Assembly (NCBI GenBank): GCA_020081605.1
Contig: JAHREC010000021.1
Coordinates: forward strand, 124,001 to 188,000
DNA: 64,000 bases
DNA from: Albifimbria verrucaria
Lineage: Eukaryota > Ascomycota > Sordariomycetes > Hypocreales > Stachybotryaceae
Direction of reading: 5' to 3'
The notes beneath the pieces were generated by a model. That model was not told the origin of the DNA, did no database searches, and saw nothing but the letters and a program-made list of their open reading frames with translations. The translations under genes and the position numbers were made by a program. Shown one piece after another: positions 9,913 to 20,836 of this stretch. The number at the start of each line of letters is the position of its first letter. Within the stretch, counting starts at the first letter, position 1.

Positions 9913-12900
9913 TCACCGATGCACTAGATCGTGAGATTCGCCATAACATCGAATACCTCGGGTGACGCACTCGTCGCACAAGCACAAGCATCCACTGCCA
10001 CATAAACTGCAAGTGTAGCCGCAACCTTTCCGGACACTCAGCGTACAGGCATCGCACCAAGCGGCTTCCTGATCAAAGGGAGTAGGTACAGTATCATTGG
10101 GAGTAGGGTCATCAGGGATACGACTGCCAGCCTTTTCAGCACGTTGCACCAGAAGCCGAAGGACCCCATAATTGTCACTGCGCCGCGCCCACCATATCAG
10201 ACTCCGGCCGACGCCGCCTTGCTCCTCCACGGTCGCGACTCTAGCGATGAGAAGCTTTACCACATCTAGGTGACCATTCGCTACCGCAGCAAACAATGGT
10301 GTTGAACCCCTCCAATCCCTGGTGTCCGGGTCGACGCAACCTTCTGAGAGCAAAACTTGCACCACTTGTTGTAGCCCATACCTAGAAGCCCAGAAGAGGG
10401 CTGTGCGGCCAAGGTCGTCCTGTTTGTTGGCATCAACACACGGTATTCCTAACAATATCTTAACCACCTCGATATGTCCGTTCGAGGATGCTGCAATTAA
10501 TGGCGTCCATCCGTCGTTGGTTGCAATTGCAATGTTAGCCCCCTTGTTAAGAAGTAGCTTGACTACCTCGATATGTCCCTTCGAGGATGCTTCAATTAAT
10601 GGCGTCCATCCGTCGTTGGTTGCAATTTCAATGTTGGCCCCTTTGTTAAGAAGTAGCTTGACTACCTCGATATGTCCCATCCTGGATGCTGCATAGACTA
10701 GCGTCCATCCGTTGTTGTCTATAATATTTATGTCGGCCGCCTTGTCGAGAAGTAGCCCAGCAAGCTCGATGTGCCCCTTTCCTAACGCCGCTTCCACCAC
10801 ACCCATGGTGATCGTGATCTGGCCCCCATCTGTCGAGAAGAAGTGCCATGACTGCCTCGCCGTTCTTCTCGTTGCTTGTCGTGGCCCTCACCACATCCTT
10901 GGTGATGGTGATCTGCCTACCCCTGCGGCGGAGCATAAGCGCCATGATCTCGGCGCCATTCTCCTCGTTACCTACTGCAGCCCTCACCACATCCTCTGTG
11001 ATGGTGATCTGATCGCCCCGTCGGTCGAGAAGAAGCGCCATGACTGCCTCGCCATTCCTCTCGTTACCTGCTGCGGCCTCCACCACATCTTCAGTAATCG
11101 TGATATGGTCACCCCATTGGTCGAGAAGAAGCGCCATGACTGCCTCGCCATTCCTCTCGTTACCTGCTGCAGCCTCCAACACACCCTCGGTGACAGTGAC
11201 CTGGTCGCCCCATCGGTAGAGAAGAAGGGCCATCATCCGTTCGTCAAACCGCTGTGCTATCGTCTTCATCGCCTCCGTGGTAATCGTGATCTGCCTACCC
11301 CTGCGGCGGAGCATAAGCGCCATGATCTCGGCGCCATTCTCCTCGTTACCTGCTGCAGCCCTCACCACATCCTCTGTGATGGTGATCTGATCGCCCCGTC
11401 GGTCGAGAAGAAGTGCCATGACTGCCTCGCCGTTCTTCTCGTTACCTGCTGCAGCCTCCAACACACCCTCGGTGACAGTGACCTGGTCGCCCCGTCGGTC
11501 GAGAAGAAGCGCCATTATTCGTTGGTCAAACAGGTGTGCTATCATCTTCGCCGTCTTCTCGGTGATGGTGATCTGATCGCCTGGCCGGTCGAGAAGAAGC
11601 GCTATGACTGCCTCGCCGTTCTTCTCGTTACCTGCTGCGGCCTCCAACACACCCTCGGTGATCGTGATCTGGTCGCCCCGTCGGTCGAGAAGAAGCGCCA
11701 TGACTGCCTCGCCATTCCTCTCGTTACCTGCTGCGGCCTCCAACACACCCTCGGTGATCGTGATCTGGTCGCCCCATCGGTCGAGAAGAAGCGTTATTAT
11801 TTGTTCGTCGAACCGTTGTGCTATCCTCTTTACCACACCCTCGGTGATCGTGACCTGGTTACTCAGTCTGTTGAGAAGAAGCGCAATCACATCCCTGCCA
11901 CTCCTCGAATTATTGTCTGCTGCCCCAACCACATCCTCTGTGATCGTGATCCCGTCACTCCGTCTGTCCAGAAGAAGCGCCATAATTTCCTTGCCATTCA
12001 TTGAATTGGTCGCTGCGGCCTTTACTACGTCCTTGGTGATCGTGATCTGGCTGCCCCGTTGATTGAGAAGCAGTGTCATTATTTGTTGGTCGAACCGTTG
12101 TGCCAGCGTCTTCACGGCCTCTTCAGTAATCGTGATATGGTCGCCCCATCGGTAGAGAAGAAGGGCCATCATCCGTTCGTCAAACCGCTGAGCTATCGTC
12201 TTCACGGCCTCCGTGGTAATCGTGATCTGCCTACCCCTGCGGCGGAGCATAAGCGCCATCACTGCCTCGCCGTTCTTCTCATTGCTTGCCGTAGCCTTCA
12301 CCACACCCTCGGTGATGGTGATCTGGTCACCCCGTCGGTCGAGAAGAAGCGCCATGACTGCCTCGCCATTCCTCTCGTTACCTGCTGCAGCCTCCAACAC
12401 ACCCTCGGTGATGGTGATCTGGTCACCCCGTCGGTCGAGAAGAAGCGCCATGACTGCCTCGCCATTCCTCTCGTTACCTGCTGCAGCCTCCAACACACCC
12501 TCGGTGATCGTGATCTGGTCACCCCGTCGGTCGAGAAGAAGCGCCATGACTGCCTCGCCATTCCTCTCGTTACCTGCTGCAGCCTCCAACACACCCTCGG
12601 TGACAGTGACCTGGTCGCCCCGTCGGTCGAGAAGAAGCGCCATGACTGCCTCGCCGTTCTTCTCGTTACCTGCTGCAGCCTTCATCACACCCTCGGTGAT
12701 GGTGATCTGGTCACCCCGTCGGTCGAGAAGAAGCGCTATCATTCGTTCGTCAAACCGCTGAGCTATCGTCTTCATCGCCTCCGTGGTAATCGTGATCTGC
12801 CTACCCCGTCGGTCGAGAAGAAGCGCCATGACTGCCTCGCCATTCCTCTCGTTACCTGCTGCAGCCTCCAACACACCCTCGGTGATGGTGATCTGATCGC

Positions 12901-15383
12901 CCTGTCGGTCGAGAAGAAGCGCCATTATTCGTTGGTCAAACAGGTGTGCTATCATCTTCGCCGTCTTCTCGGTGATGGTGATCTGATCGCCTGGCCGGTC
13001 GAGAAGAAGCGCCATGATATCCGCGCCATTCTCCTCGTTACCTGCTGCAGCCCTCACCACATCCTCTGTGATGATAATCTGGTTGCCTCGTCGGCCGAGT
13101 AGCAATGCCACAACTTCCTTGCCATTTTGCTCATTTCCTGACGCGGCCTTGATCACCTCTGCGGTAATAGTAATCCCGTCCCCCAACGATTCAGCAGGCG
13201 TGCCATCACCCGTTCATCAAAAGAATCCGCTATTGCCATCACAAGCCCCTCAGTGATCCTGACTTGGACCTTTCTCCAGTCGAGAAGAAGTGCCATGAGT
13301 TCCGTGCCATTCATCCAATTCTGCGCTGCAGCTTTCGCTACCTCTTCGGTGACAATGATCTGGTCTCCCCCTTTCGAGAAGAAGCCTTATCACTTCCTCG
13401 CCATTCGTCCAATTCTGCATTGCAGCCTTGACTACTTCTTCGGTAATACTAATCCCGTCCCCACGCTGGTCGAAAAGTACCTCCATGACTTCCTTGCCAT
13501 TCTTCTCGTTTCTTGCTGCGGCGATTTGTATCTGCGCACGTACCATTGAACCACTCTTTTCTCGACTCAGAAGACATGTTATGACGTCTTTGTGCCCTGA
13601 CCTTGCTGCCTCCTCCAAGGGTGACACCCCGTCACTATCGATATAATCAGTGTCGACATACTCGGGCGTTGATGCCCGGTAGTTTCGTGAGTCGAGAGCA
13701 AATCCCACAAGACTGGGAATTCCCCAGTGGCCGGCAACGTGGAATATGGAAAACAGTGACGGAATGGACTCATCGAAACCACATCTGTAGATGGCCAACC
13801 AATATTCTCGACAGTCGGAATGTATCCTAAAGAATGTGGCTTCCGACTTCTTAATTATGAACTTTGAAAGGGCCATGTGTGCATGGTCAGCCCAGAACCG
13901 GGCTGAGTAAGATAGAAAGCTGTCGTTTGATGCCATGTTGGGCTCCTGATTAAAGCACCAGATGAGCTGATCGACGCAGCGGTGCGCAAAGCCGGCATGC
14001 GCCTCAAGTCTGTTGATGAAGCAATAGGCATCAGGCCCAACCAGGAAGTCCTTGACGGATTGATGTAGGAGGAGCACCTTATCGTCCTGGATTATCACCA
14101 TTAGACGACAAGATGCGACCTCGTCGCGAGTGGATTGGATCCGGGTTTCCTCATCCTTTTCCTCGTGCAGCTGACAAGCTACAGAGAGCTCTGACAGGCT
14201 GAGTGGTCGCAGGGACGCCACGACGAAGCTCAAAATGCATTTTACTGTATCCATTTCACCTCTCTCCGGCTCAATGGCTGTGTCGAGAAGCCTCTTATAG
14301 AGGAGTGAAGTCCTTTGGGTAACGCCTGTAGGTAGTTGGCAGCATCTTTTGAAGCTACCCTATCCAACTCTTCGCAGGCCAAACCGACCCACAGGAAGGT
14401 TCCTTCTGCTTTGTCCTTGAGAGCGTTTGTAACCTGATTTGTGACATGTTTTGAGTAGTGTTTTCTTTTTGTAAGGACAGCTACCTTTTCATTGATAAAT
14501 CGCTGAATGTCTCTCTTTGATTCTCGGAATGAAGCTAAATTTTTGTTTAGGAATTCGCTAAGATATTCACCTATCTCAGGATAGGGTCGACTAGTAATCA
14601 ATATCCGAATATTTGAGGGAGAGTTGCAAGGGCTGAAGCTCTGCCGTAACTCCTCAATAAAATATCTCGGGATTCTTGATCGCATTCGTCCAGGGCGTCA
14701 ATAATGCAATACTTCCGACCGGTTGTCCTATCTGCGGTAATATCGATGAACATCGCCCAGAGAGCATCGAACGATTTGAAAAGTTCCGGGCCGCGGTCTG
14801 CATACTTCGGCAGCACATACTTGAGAAGTGACGAGTGTTGTTGGACGAGCTGCCAGAGAAGCCCTCTGATGACGGACGTAGCTGTCTTCCGCTTGTCAAA
14901 ACTCGAGTCACAGAAAAAGTAGCTGAGAGTCTTTCCGTCCGTGGCTGAGAAACTATTTGAGAGCTCCTCGGCAAGGAAGATTGACATGATCGATTTTCCC
15001 GTGCCTGGATTCCCATACAGCCATAGGATGTCGGTGGCTGGTGTCAATCCTTGGCCTGTACCTAGCCAGGCAACGAGTTCTTCAGTCTCGAGAATCCATT
15101 CACATGTGCCGGCAGCGCGATTGCCCTTTTGCGCTTTAGGTCGTTCTTATCCTCGGCCGGGTCAGTCAGAAAGAGGTCGCGGCGACAATCTTCGGGTCCA
15201 AGACTATCGCTCGGCAGATGCATATGGAAGCTCCTGTAGACATGGAGTAGCAAAGTCGTCAAACTTCTGGACTTCATTGATCAGGGTTATGGCCACTTAC
15301 GAATTCGTCACTGTGCCCTGAGCAATGACAGTAGTCCGGTCGTTCGCGAATTGGTTAGCTATCGGCGTTTTAGACGATGCCAT
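9913..15383 (-). CDS. NLR (STAND): motif exon - NACHT - ITIT repeats - ankyrin - ZZ-like finger; frameshifts
   Basis: Exon 1 (15383-15301) encodes only 27 residues with a motif NQFANDRTTVIAQGTVT. A 67-bp intron (gtaagt..ctacag) is followed by the linker DLFLTDPAEDKNDLK and a NACHT domain with P-loop GNPGTGKS (about 15000) and Walker B CIIDALDECD (about 14700). A winged-helix-like region with LLLHQSVKDFLVG follows (about 14060). Then come about 30 repeats of 30-32 residues, six or seven ankyrin repeats (about 10780-10180), and a C-terminal finger with CDAC, CSLC, CDEC and a final His (about 10050-9930). Frame breaks lie near 15127, 14657, 14303, 13367, 13180 and 10823, each repaired by one or two added bases. 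NLRs of this type sense a ligand through the repeats and oligomerise through NACHT. The first-exon motif suggests it triggers the divergent HeLo protein. Confidence 0.85.
10830..13560 (-). repeat. coding array of about 30 ITIT-type repeats (96- and 90-bp units)
   Basis: This lies within the NLR. The long unit (32 residues) follows QITITEGVLEAAAGNERNGE then AVMALLLDRRGD. The short unit (30 residues) has TIAQRFDERM in place of the GNE-NG segment. I count 26 units in the main frame plus about four more degenerate ones at the N-terminal end. Several consecutive long units (about 12300-12650) are almost identical in nucleotide sequence, which indicates recent expansion or gene conversion. The arrays of fungal NLRs are the ligand-recognition part, and high identity between units is typical of hypervariable arrays under selection. 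I do not assign a named Pfam family. Confidence 0.85.
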
Positions 15384-15530
15384 TGTCGGGTGCTTTATCA
15401 ATCCCTGATTTTATGCTGATTTTGAGGTTCAGCCTTGCTTGAGGTGTTACATGCAAGACGGTAGTGTTCAATCTCAGTGCAGATGAAGGTTAAGAATTGG
15501 AATGCAGTCTTGGTCAAAGGCGGTGGGACG

Positions 15531-16003
15531 ATGTTACAGTATTCTGCCAGTCTCGTGAGAGTGCCTTGACAAAGAGTGGCTGGTCAAGGTTCATTACTGT
15601 CTCATGGACATATTTTAATTACCATGCGATGAGAACACACACACACACACAGTGTCTATTATGCTCGGTGACTTGCGTTAGAAGGGCCACTATCCGTTAT
15701 GTACATGTTCCCTTCCATCATCATTATGTCCTAATCTCGCCATAACCCATGTGCTATCCACTTGTCCATTTCCTGCCTTCCCTCTTCTGTCATCTCGTCT
15801 TACGAGACCTCCAGGTCTATCTTGCAACAGCGAGGCTGCTTAAAGTCTATTCTTCAAGTGTTCAGGCGATGAGAACAGTGCGACACAGTATTGGCTTCCG
15901 AGTGGTTAGATGGGATGCAGGTGAACGACCATACAGTGCCAATGTCACAGCATTCCGCAAGTCTCGTGAGAGCGCCTCAACAAAGAGTGGCTGGTCAAGG
16001 TTC
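15531..16003 (+). repeat. 62-bp imperfect direct repeat pair
   Basis: 15531-15592 and 15942-16003 are the same 62 bp with seven differences, six of them transitions (for example gtgccttgac against gcgcctcaac). The truncated LINE copy sits between them. Without that insertion the two units would be about 171 bp apart. Confidence 0.65.
15626..15877 (-). mobile_element. 5'-truncated LINE copy with 12-bp target-site duplication
   Basis: 15638-15865 matches the 3' tail of the LINE (1898-2124), starting with the same (CA)n run and ending at ttcag. It is bounded on both sides by gcgatgagaaca (15626-15637 and 15866-15877). This is the signature of target-primed insertion with early 5' truncation, in the same orientation as the longer copy. 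About 228 bp, non-coding. Confidence 0.85.
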
Positions 16004-16914
16004 GCTTGTGAGAATCTGGCTCTGATGCTATTGGCCAACTATGGGCATAGCGTAATTCCATCACTTTCTGCTGGTAGGGAAACAACGATAAGCTAATGGT
16101 GGGATGGGCTTATGCTAGCTGTCAGGTGACGTTGGCGTAGGTTAATAGCAGAGGCGCAGATAATCGTACCTCGAACAGGGCGTAAGTAGGGCTTTTTCTT
16201 TTCCTTTCTTTTAAATAAATGAATGAATAAAAGTAAATACAATATAATTAAATTAAAACTCTTGTGTTCATTTTCAAGAGATAAACCCCAAAAACAAGAT
16301 GAGCCACGTTTGGGACACAAATTGTGGTTTGTTGGCTGACAGCAGTGGATGCTGAGAGGGCATAGTAGTTCGCAAAGAATTAGAGTGTGCCCAACGCCAT
16401 GGTTGAAAGTGGCTGAAAGATGTGATCATATCATCCGATATTATTGTAGACATGTGGCAAGAGCATTGTCACAAGGTCTCATTGGGGACAGTTGCCTAAG
16501 AAGCGGGTGCATTGTACAGATTCGTTGGCGATTAGTTAGCAAGCTGCGCCATGCTGAGATCCCAGACCTCATACCAAAGGCGGCTTTCGTCGAAAGCTTG
16601 CCGCCACATCCTGCGTTCGACGGTCACATGCTGAGTTATTTTTTATTGTGATCCAATAGCCATGTCAATGCGCTGTTTCGAATCCATTTGAAGAAGTATT
16701 TCTTCAATCCATTGCGCCCAATACCTAACGCGACTCCCAGATCCCCACAAATTTTCCACTCTCTGACCATAGTGTCGTGGGACAACGCCTGCATTTAGTC
16801 TCACTGAGCGATACTCAGCTTATATGACGCGCTGGTCTTCGACATTCGAAACACGATTAATACTTGGCACTTCCTTGGGAGTTACCCCTGTCATTTTCCT
16901 AAGACGATCCCAAT

Positions 16915-17745
16915 ATGGAGGTTGGTGGTCTTGTCGTGGGCGTTGCCGGCCTGGCTAGTGTCTTTAACAATGTTCTTGATTGTTTCAACTACGTCTATAT
17001 GGGTAAATCCTTTGGTTCTAGGTTTCAGACAAGTCTGCTGAAACTTGATAATGCAAGGTTGAGGCTATCGCGATGGGGAGATGCAGTGGGCCTCAGCGGT
17101 AGCGTTGACGACGCGACGTCTTTGCCATCAACCATTGCGTCGGAAGCTGATAGACGCCAAGCTGAGAAGATGCTCGGCCAAATTCTAAAGCTCTTTGACG
17201 ATGCCAAAAAAATCTCAGACGAGTTCAAAGGTGGAAGGGATCCTGATGAACAGGGCCTCTTGGTACACAATGAGCAAACCGGCTTGGATCCGATGACAGC
17301 GTCCCTTCATCAGAAAATGGTACAGCTGTCAAGCAAGCGGCAAAACCGGACGCCCCTGACTAAAAAGGCGAAGTTTGTCTTGTACGAGGAGAAGCACCTG
17401 AAGGAATTGATCGACAACATCACAAGCCTTACAAAAGACATTGTGGAACTCTTTCCAGCAACTGAAAAGCAGCAGCAGCTTTGCGACAATGAGGTGTCGG
17501 AGTTCAGCGAAAGCTTCCGTGTCCTGGTCAACACAGCTACTGGCATAGATGAGCTTTTGGCGGCAGGATTGTCGGAGGTTCTGAATAAAGTCGTGAGTCG
17601 TCCACGTTTGCCACATTATCTTTCCGTATCACTTACATCGAGCTAGAACAATTTAAATACCTTTCACAACGAGAGGAGTGTTATACAGCAACAGGGAACC
17701 AGCACAGGAGGCAGGTTTGATATGAAAGTTGAAATGCCACGTTAG
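16915..17745 (+). CDS. HeLo-domain cell-death effector with C-terminal amyloid-like motif exon
   Basis: Exon 1 (16915-17592) encodes a 226-residue HeLo domain: the hydrophobic start MEVGGLVVGVAGLASVFNNV, the block FQTSLLKLDNARLRLSRWGD, and the late block HLKELIDNITSLTKDIVELF are all family signatures. A 54-bp intron (gtgagt..gctag) leads in phase 0 to a short exon (17647-17745) of 32 residues with core NTFHNERSVIQQQGTST. HET-S has the same plan: an N-terminal HeLo domain that inserts its first helix into the plasma membrane when a C-terminal amyloid motif is templated. Here the tail is short, with one motif. It resembles, ungapped, the first exon of the NLR transcribed divergently 1.5 kb away, which suggests a sensor/executor pair. 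No frame damage is seen. Alternative splicing past exon 1 would give an unrelated 17-residue tail. Confidence 0.8.
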
Positions 17746-18664
17746 GCAACTTACCCATGACTTTCGAGCCCGGTTCTTTCATTAGCTGGTGCAAACACCT
17801 GGTCCCGTCGTAGCTTGGCCCTATCTCTTCCATAACGATACCAAGTTTCTTTCCAGAAATGAATGGCTCGATGGGATGGCTTGCGTACATTTTGAGTTGT
17901 CCATCTTGATAGGTGTAATAATGCTCAATGCCCTATTGTGTATTATAGTTATAGTGAGATGTATTCTAATGCCATTTGTCTACTGTTGCGATGATTCAGT
18001 GTATTGTTGCCGTGGCTATTCCACTATAACCATATACATATACTCATCCGGAAGATACTTACCGACAATACCAAGCATCCTCCTAGCCAGTCCCTGCAAG
18101 AACCCAAAAGTTCGGCTCCAAAGCTTTCAACAAAACCAAGAAATATAGTAGAAAAACGAAGGCGAACGGTTGTAGAGTCTCGATATCAGCAACAATCGTT
18201 TCCGGCGGGAATGTGAATGATCTGGCACCGAAACGCGTTAAGCTGAATGTTGACATTTGGAACCTAATTTTAGGTAGGCTGCTGACACCCGCAATCCGGT
18301 CCATGCTCAAAAGCTTAAGTTGCCGAGCTTACCGAACTACTTCATTGTCGGTCTGTCCAGATCAGCCCAGGTCAGTCCAGACCACCACTGTCCTGAGCTT
18401 GATGCCATGGAATACCCATTGTTGAAGTTCTGCTGCGGGGGCTATCGTCCTGGAATGCACTGCCGGCCCGGGATGCGAAAAACCGTTGGCACGGCTCATC
18501 CTTCCTGTGGCTTCTTCTTAAAATTGTCGGCTCGTCTCCATTCATTGCTCCCACAATGTTCCTTTGCCTAATTGCGTCGGAACCCTTTGTTGTCCTGGTC
18601 TCTGGCTACATATGGGCATGACATGCGTTGTCCCTAACCGCGTCTGAATGAAGGCTACATCCAG

Positions 18665-18895
18665 CTATGGCTCCACAACATCATAGCAAGCATCTAGTAC
18701 ATAAAGTAGCTTGAGAAAAGCTATCATCGCTGATTAGGTAGGTTCATATTTGTAGTCATTCAAATAGCTCATAGCATATGTACTCATGCCGATACTTCTA
18801 TCACTAAGCAGTTTTCTAGCCAAGCAATGACATTGGTTATTGTCCGGCTCTGATCGGACCCGGTCCATACTCGATACTTAATCGCAGCCTTCTTC
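18665..18895. repeat. diverged dispersed repeat, copy 2
   Basis: The partner of 855-1085, in the same orientation and with the same order of shared blocks. The copy ends shortly before the long T run at 18926. Non-coding. Confidence 0.5.
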
Positions 18896-19048
18896 CACAC
18901 AGGAGATAGTTGCAGGGGATTTCTTTTTTTTTTTTTTTTTTGGGCACATGCCAATGAACTTGAGTCTAATGCGCTAACATGGAAGTACCTTTTCAGATAT
19001 TTCCCTCGAAGGCCTTGAATCCATTTCGGACGACAATACTAGAGTAGG

Positions 19049-19170
19049 CTCTATACTATATCAGACCTGTCCCCAGGCGAGGGTCGTATTTATGTCGCGT
19101 GGGACTTGGTGAAATTCAGATTGAATGTTGGTCGGCCTAACCGCCAGCACAACAGCCCCTTACGTCCGGG
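19049..19170 (+). repeat. dispersed repeat, copy A
   Basis: Aligned with 33397-33510. The best-conserved core is gattgaatgttggtcggcct, preceded by gtcgcgtggga. It is followed by aacagcccc and acgtccgg in both copies. Most differences are C/T or G/A transitions. Confidence 0.65.
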
Positions 19171-20099
19171 AATGCATGCAACCAGTATCATAAGCAAATG
19201 AACATCGTTATTTATATGTGTGGATTATTTGTCGCATTTTTCCAGCGGCCTGGCGTTTTTTACCGGAGTTGCAAGCCTGAAAATCCTGTCCAGCACAGGA
19301 TGAGTGCACTTCAAGCATGCTTATGAAAGCACGGATCACCAATGGACGGCATTCTTGTCATAGATACTATCCCTGTCACACAGTCATAAAGGTGGCTGTC
19401 GCTAGTGGATGCTATCTGTGTCAACTTGTATTTCTTGTGCATCAACATGCCTACCCTACAGCACGGGCTTGGCTACTACCGTTTTTCACGAAATGTGACT
19501 CAATGGATTGGCTAAGCAGTTGCCGTCAGATCTATAACTATGTGTTAATCATATATACATCTCTCTCGACAGACGGGATGTTACTGCGTGTAGAACCTTA
19601 CATATAACCCGATGCACGTTGGGCACCGGACGGGGCGGATAGGCAAGAATGAATCGAGTGTTCGCAAGTACTCTAGAGCTTATTGGGACTCAGAGCCATA
19701 TGGAGTCTTCCCAATGTTGACCTACCCAATTCGCACGAGCTAGTCTTGAGGGAACAATTTCACGGGAGGCACTGCCAAGATATCCAACATAGCATACAAC
19801 CCAGAAACGCCGGCTGCGTCAATATTTACGGATGCTGGTTCCTATTCTCCTCGCTGGGAAGTAAAAGATGGGCAGTAAAAGACATAGAGCCGCCGGGATA
19901 AGGACATATTCTCGCCTTGTGAGACAAATCATACCCAAGTCAATCAAACCGATGATGAGGCCGGGATAGAGAATGTGAAATGAGATTCAAAAATACTATT
20001 ATTTGGCGGTTCATAGTCCTTGTGAATAATCCCATAGCTGTGGACATGATTATAATTGTTATCACTATCATGGGACCATTGGGCGCCTTCCTCTTGCTA

Positions 20100-20836
20100 G
20101 ATCAATACAAAAGTCTGATCACTGTTGCCCGAAAAGAGTGCCTACCAATGTTTGTCATTGTCCCGGAACCAAAGTGGTTGTACTGTCGATTGTAATTTCC
20201 TTGCTGGGTCGCCGCAAGACTGTAAGGTGCAGAGACGAGTGGACAATCTCGATCGCTGCTACGGCAGTTCCTCTCACAGAGCGAGAAGACGTCTGACAGC
20301 CGCGTGTATAGGCCTGAGCTCGGAATCGTCATCGGCAACCCTGTCTTCTCGATTCAGTGTGTATTTCAACGATATCAGTTCCCTTAGATACTGCTCCTTA
20401 TCACTGGAATTTCTCAAGTGAGTCGTTAATCCTAGTCGACGAAGCCACGAGTTGGGTGCAGCCAAGTCACCCATCTCTTCGATAGCCCCTCTCTTTCTTT
20501 CGAGCCTCTTTACATTTTGACTGAAATACTTGCGTGGCCTGTTCGACGGCAGTAATCATGTTTGCCCGGACACGCTCAAGACTCGCCAGGTAATGGCCTC
20601 TTCCGACTTCAAAATACTCCCTGCGTAGGGCCTTGGCAAAAGCTGCTGATAGAACACCCCACTTCTCCAATTGGTGGACTCCACGTTTGAACAGACTCGG
20701 TGCTCCGTGGACCAGGCTTTTGGCCCAGTTCAACGTGATGCACTTTCCAAAGATGCTCGTTCCTTCGTCTGGTGTTCGCGCTTACAGTCCGGCAGTCTGC
20801 GGTAAAGGTACATTGAAACCCTCCACTCTTGGGCAT
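20100..20836 (-). pseudogene. decayed C2H2-like / WLRRxGL-type accessory protein
   Basis: The first frame opens with ATG and a C2H2-like finger (FQCTFTADC then HLWKVHH). Coding character then moves to a second frame (WAKSLVHG, YFEVGRGHYLASLERVRANM, about 20730-20470) and a third with WLRRLGLTTHLRNSSDKEQY (about 20440). The combination of an N-terminal finger, a segment ending in FEVxR and a WLxRxGxxxHL block recalls the OrsD/DUF3505-like proteins common in ascomycete accessory regions, but I cannot be sure. At least two frame changes and the missing C-terminal part mark it as a relic. A shift near 20480 falls in a GGGG run. Confidence 0.4.

Larger units (their letters stand above)
17746..20099. 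other. gene-free stretch with repeat copies and a poly-T run
   Basis: No supported gene. Small frames at 17681-17890 (minus), 18083-18310 (minus) and 18213-18425 (plus) have no recognisable family. A run of about 19 T lies at 18926-18944. Two repeat copies in this stretch are listed separately. Confidence 0.5.

Noticed and set aside
10712..13102. Long plus-strand frames opposite the ITIT array (430 and 347 codons)
   Set aside because: They are mirror frames created by the tandem repeats of the minus-strand NLR; their content is the same periodic unit read backwards.
10830..13560. Regular 90-96 bp periodicity that could be mistaken for a CRISPR or minisatellite
   Set aside because: The whole unit is coding and in frame with a NACHT protein, and there are no unique spacers.
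9913..15383. Tiny introns as explanation for the NLR frame breaks
   Set aside because: The coding sequence is continuous across each break apart from one or two bases, with no room for introns; deletion or sequence error fits better.
18213..18425. Possible F-box start (LNVDIWNLILGRLLTP, then MLKSLSCRAY)
   Set aside because: Too short, with no LPxE motif or downstream protein; not listed as a gene.
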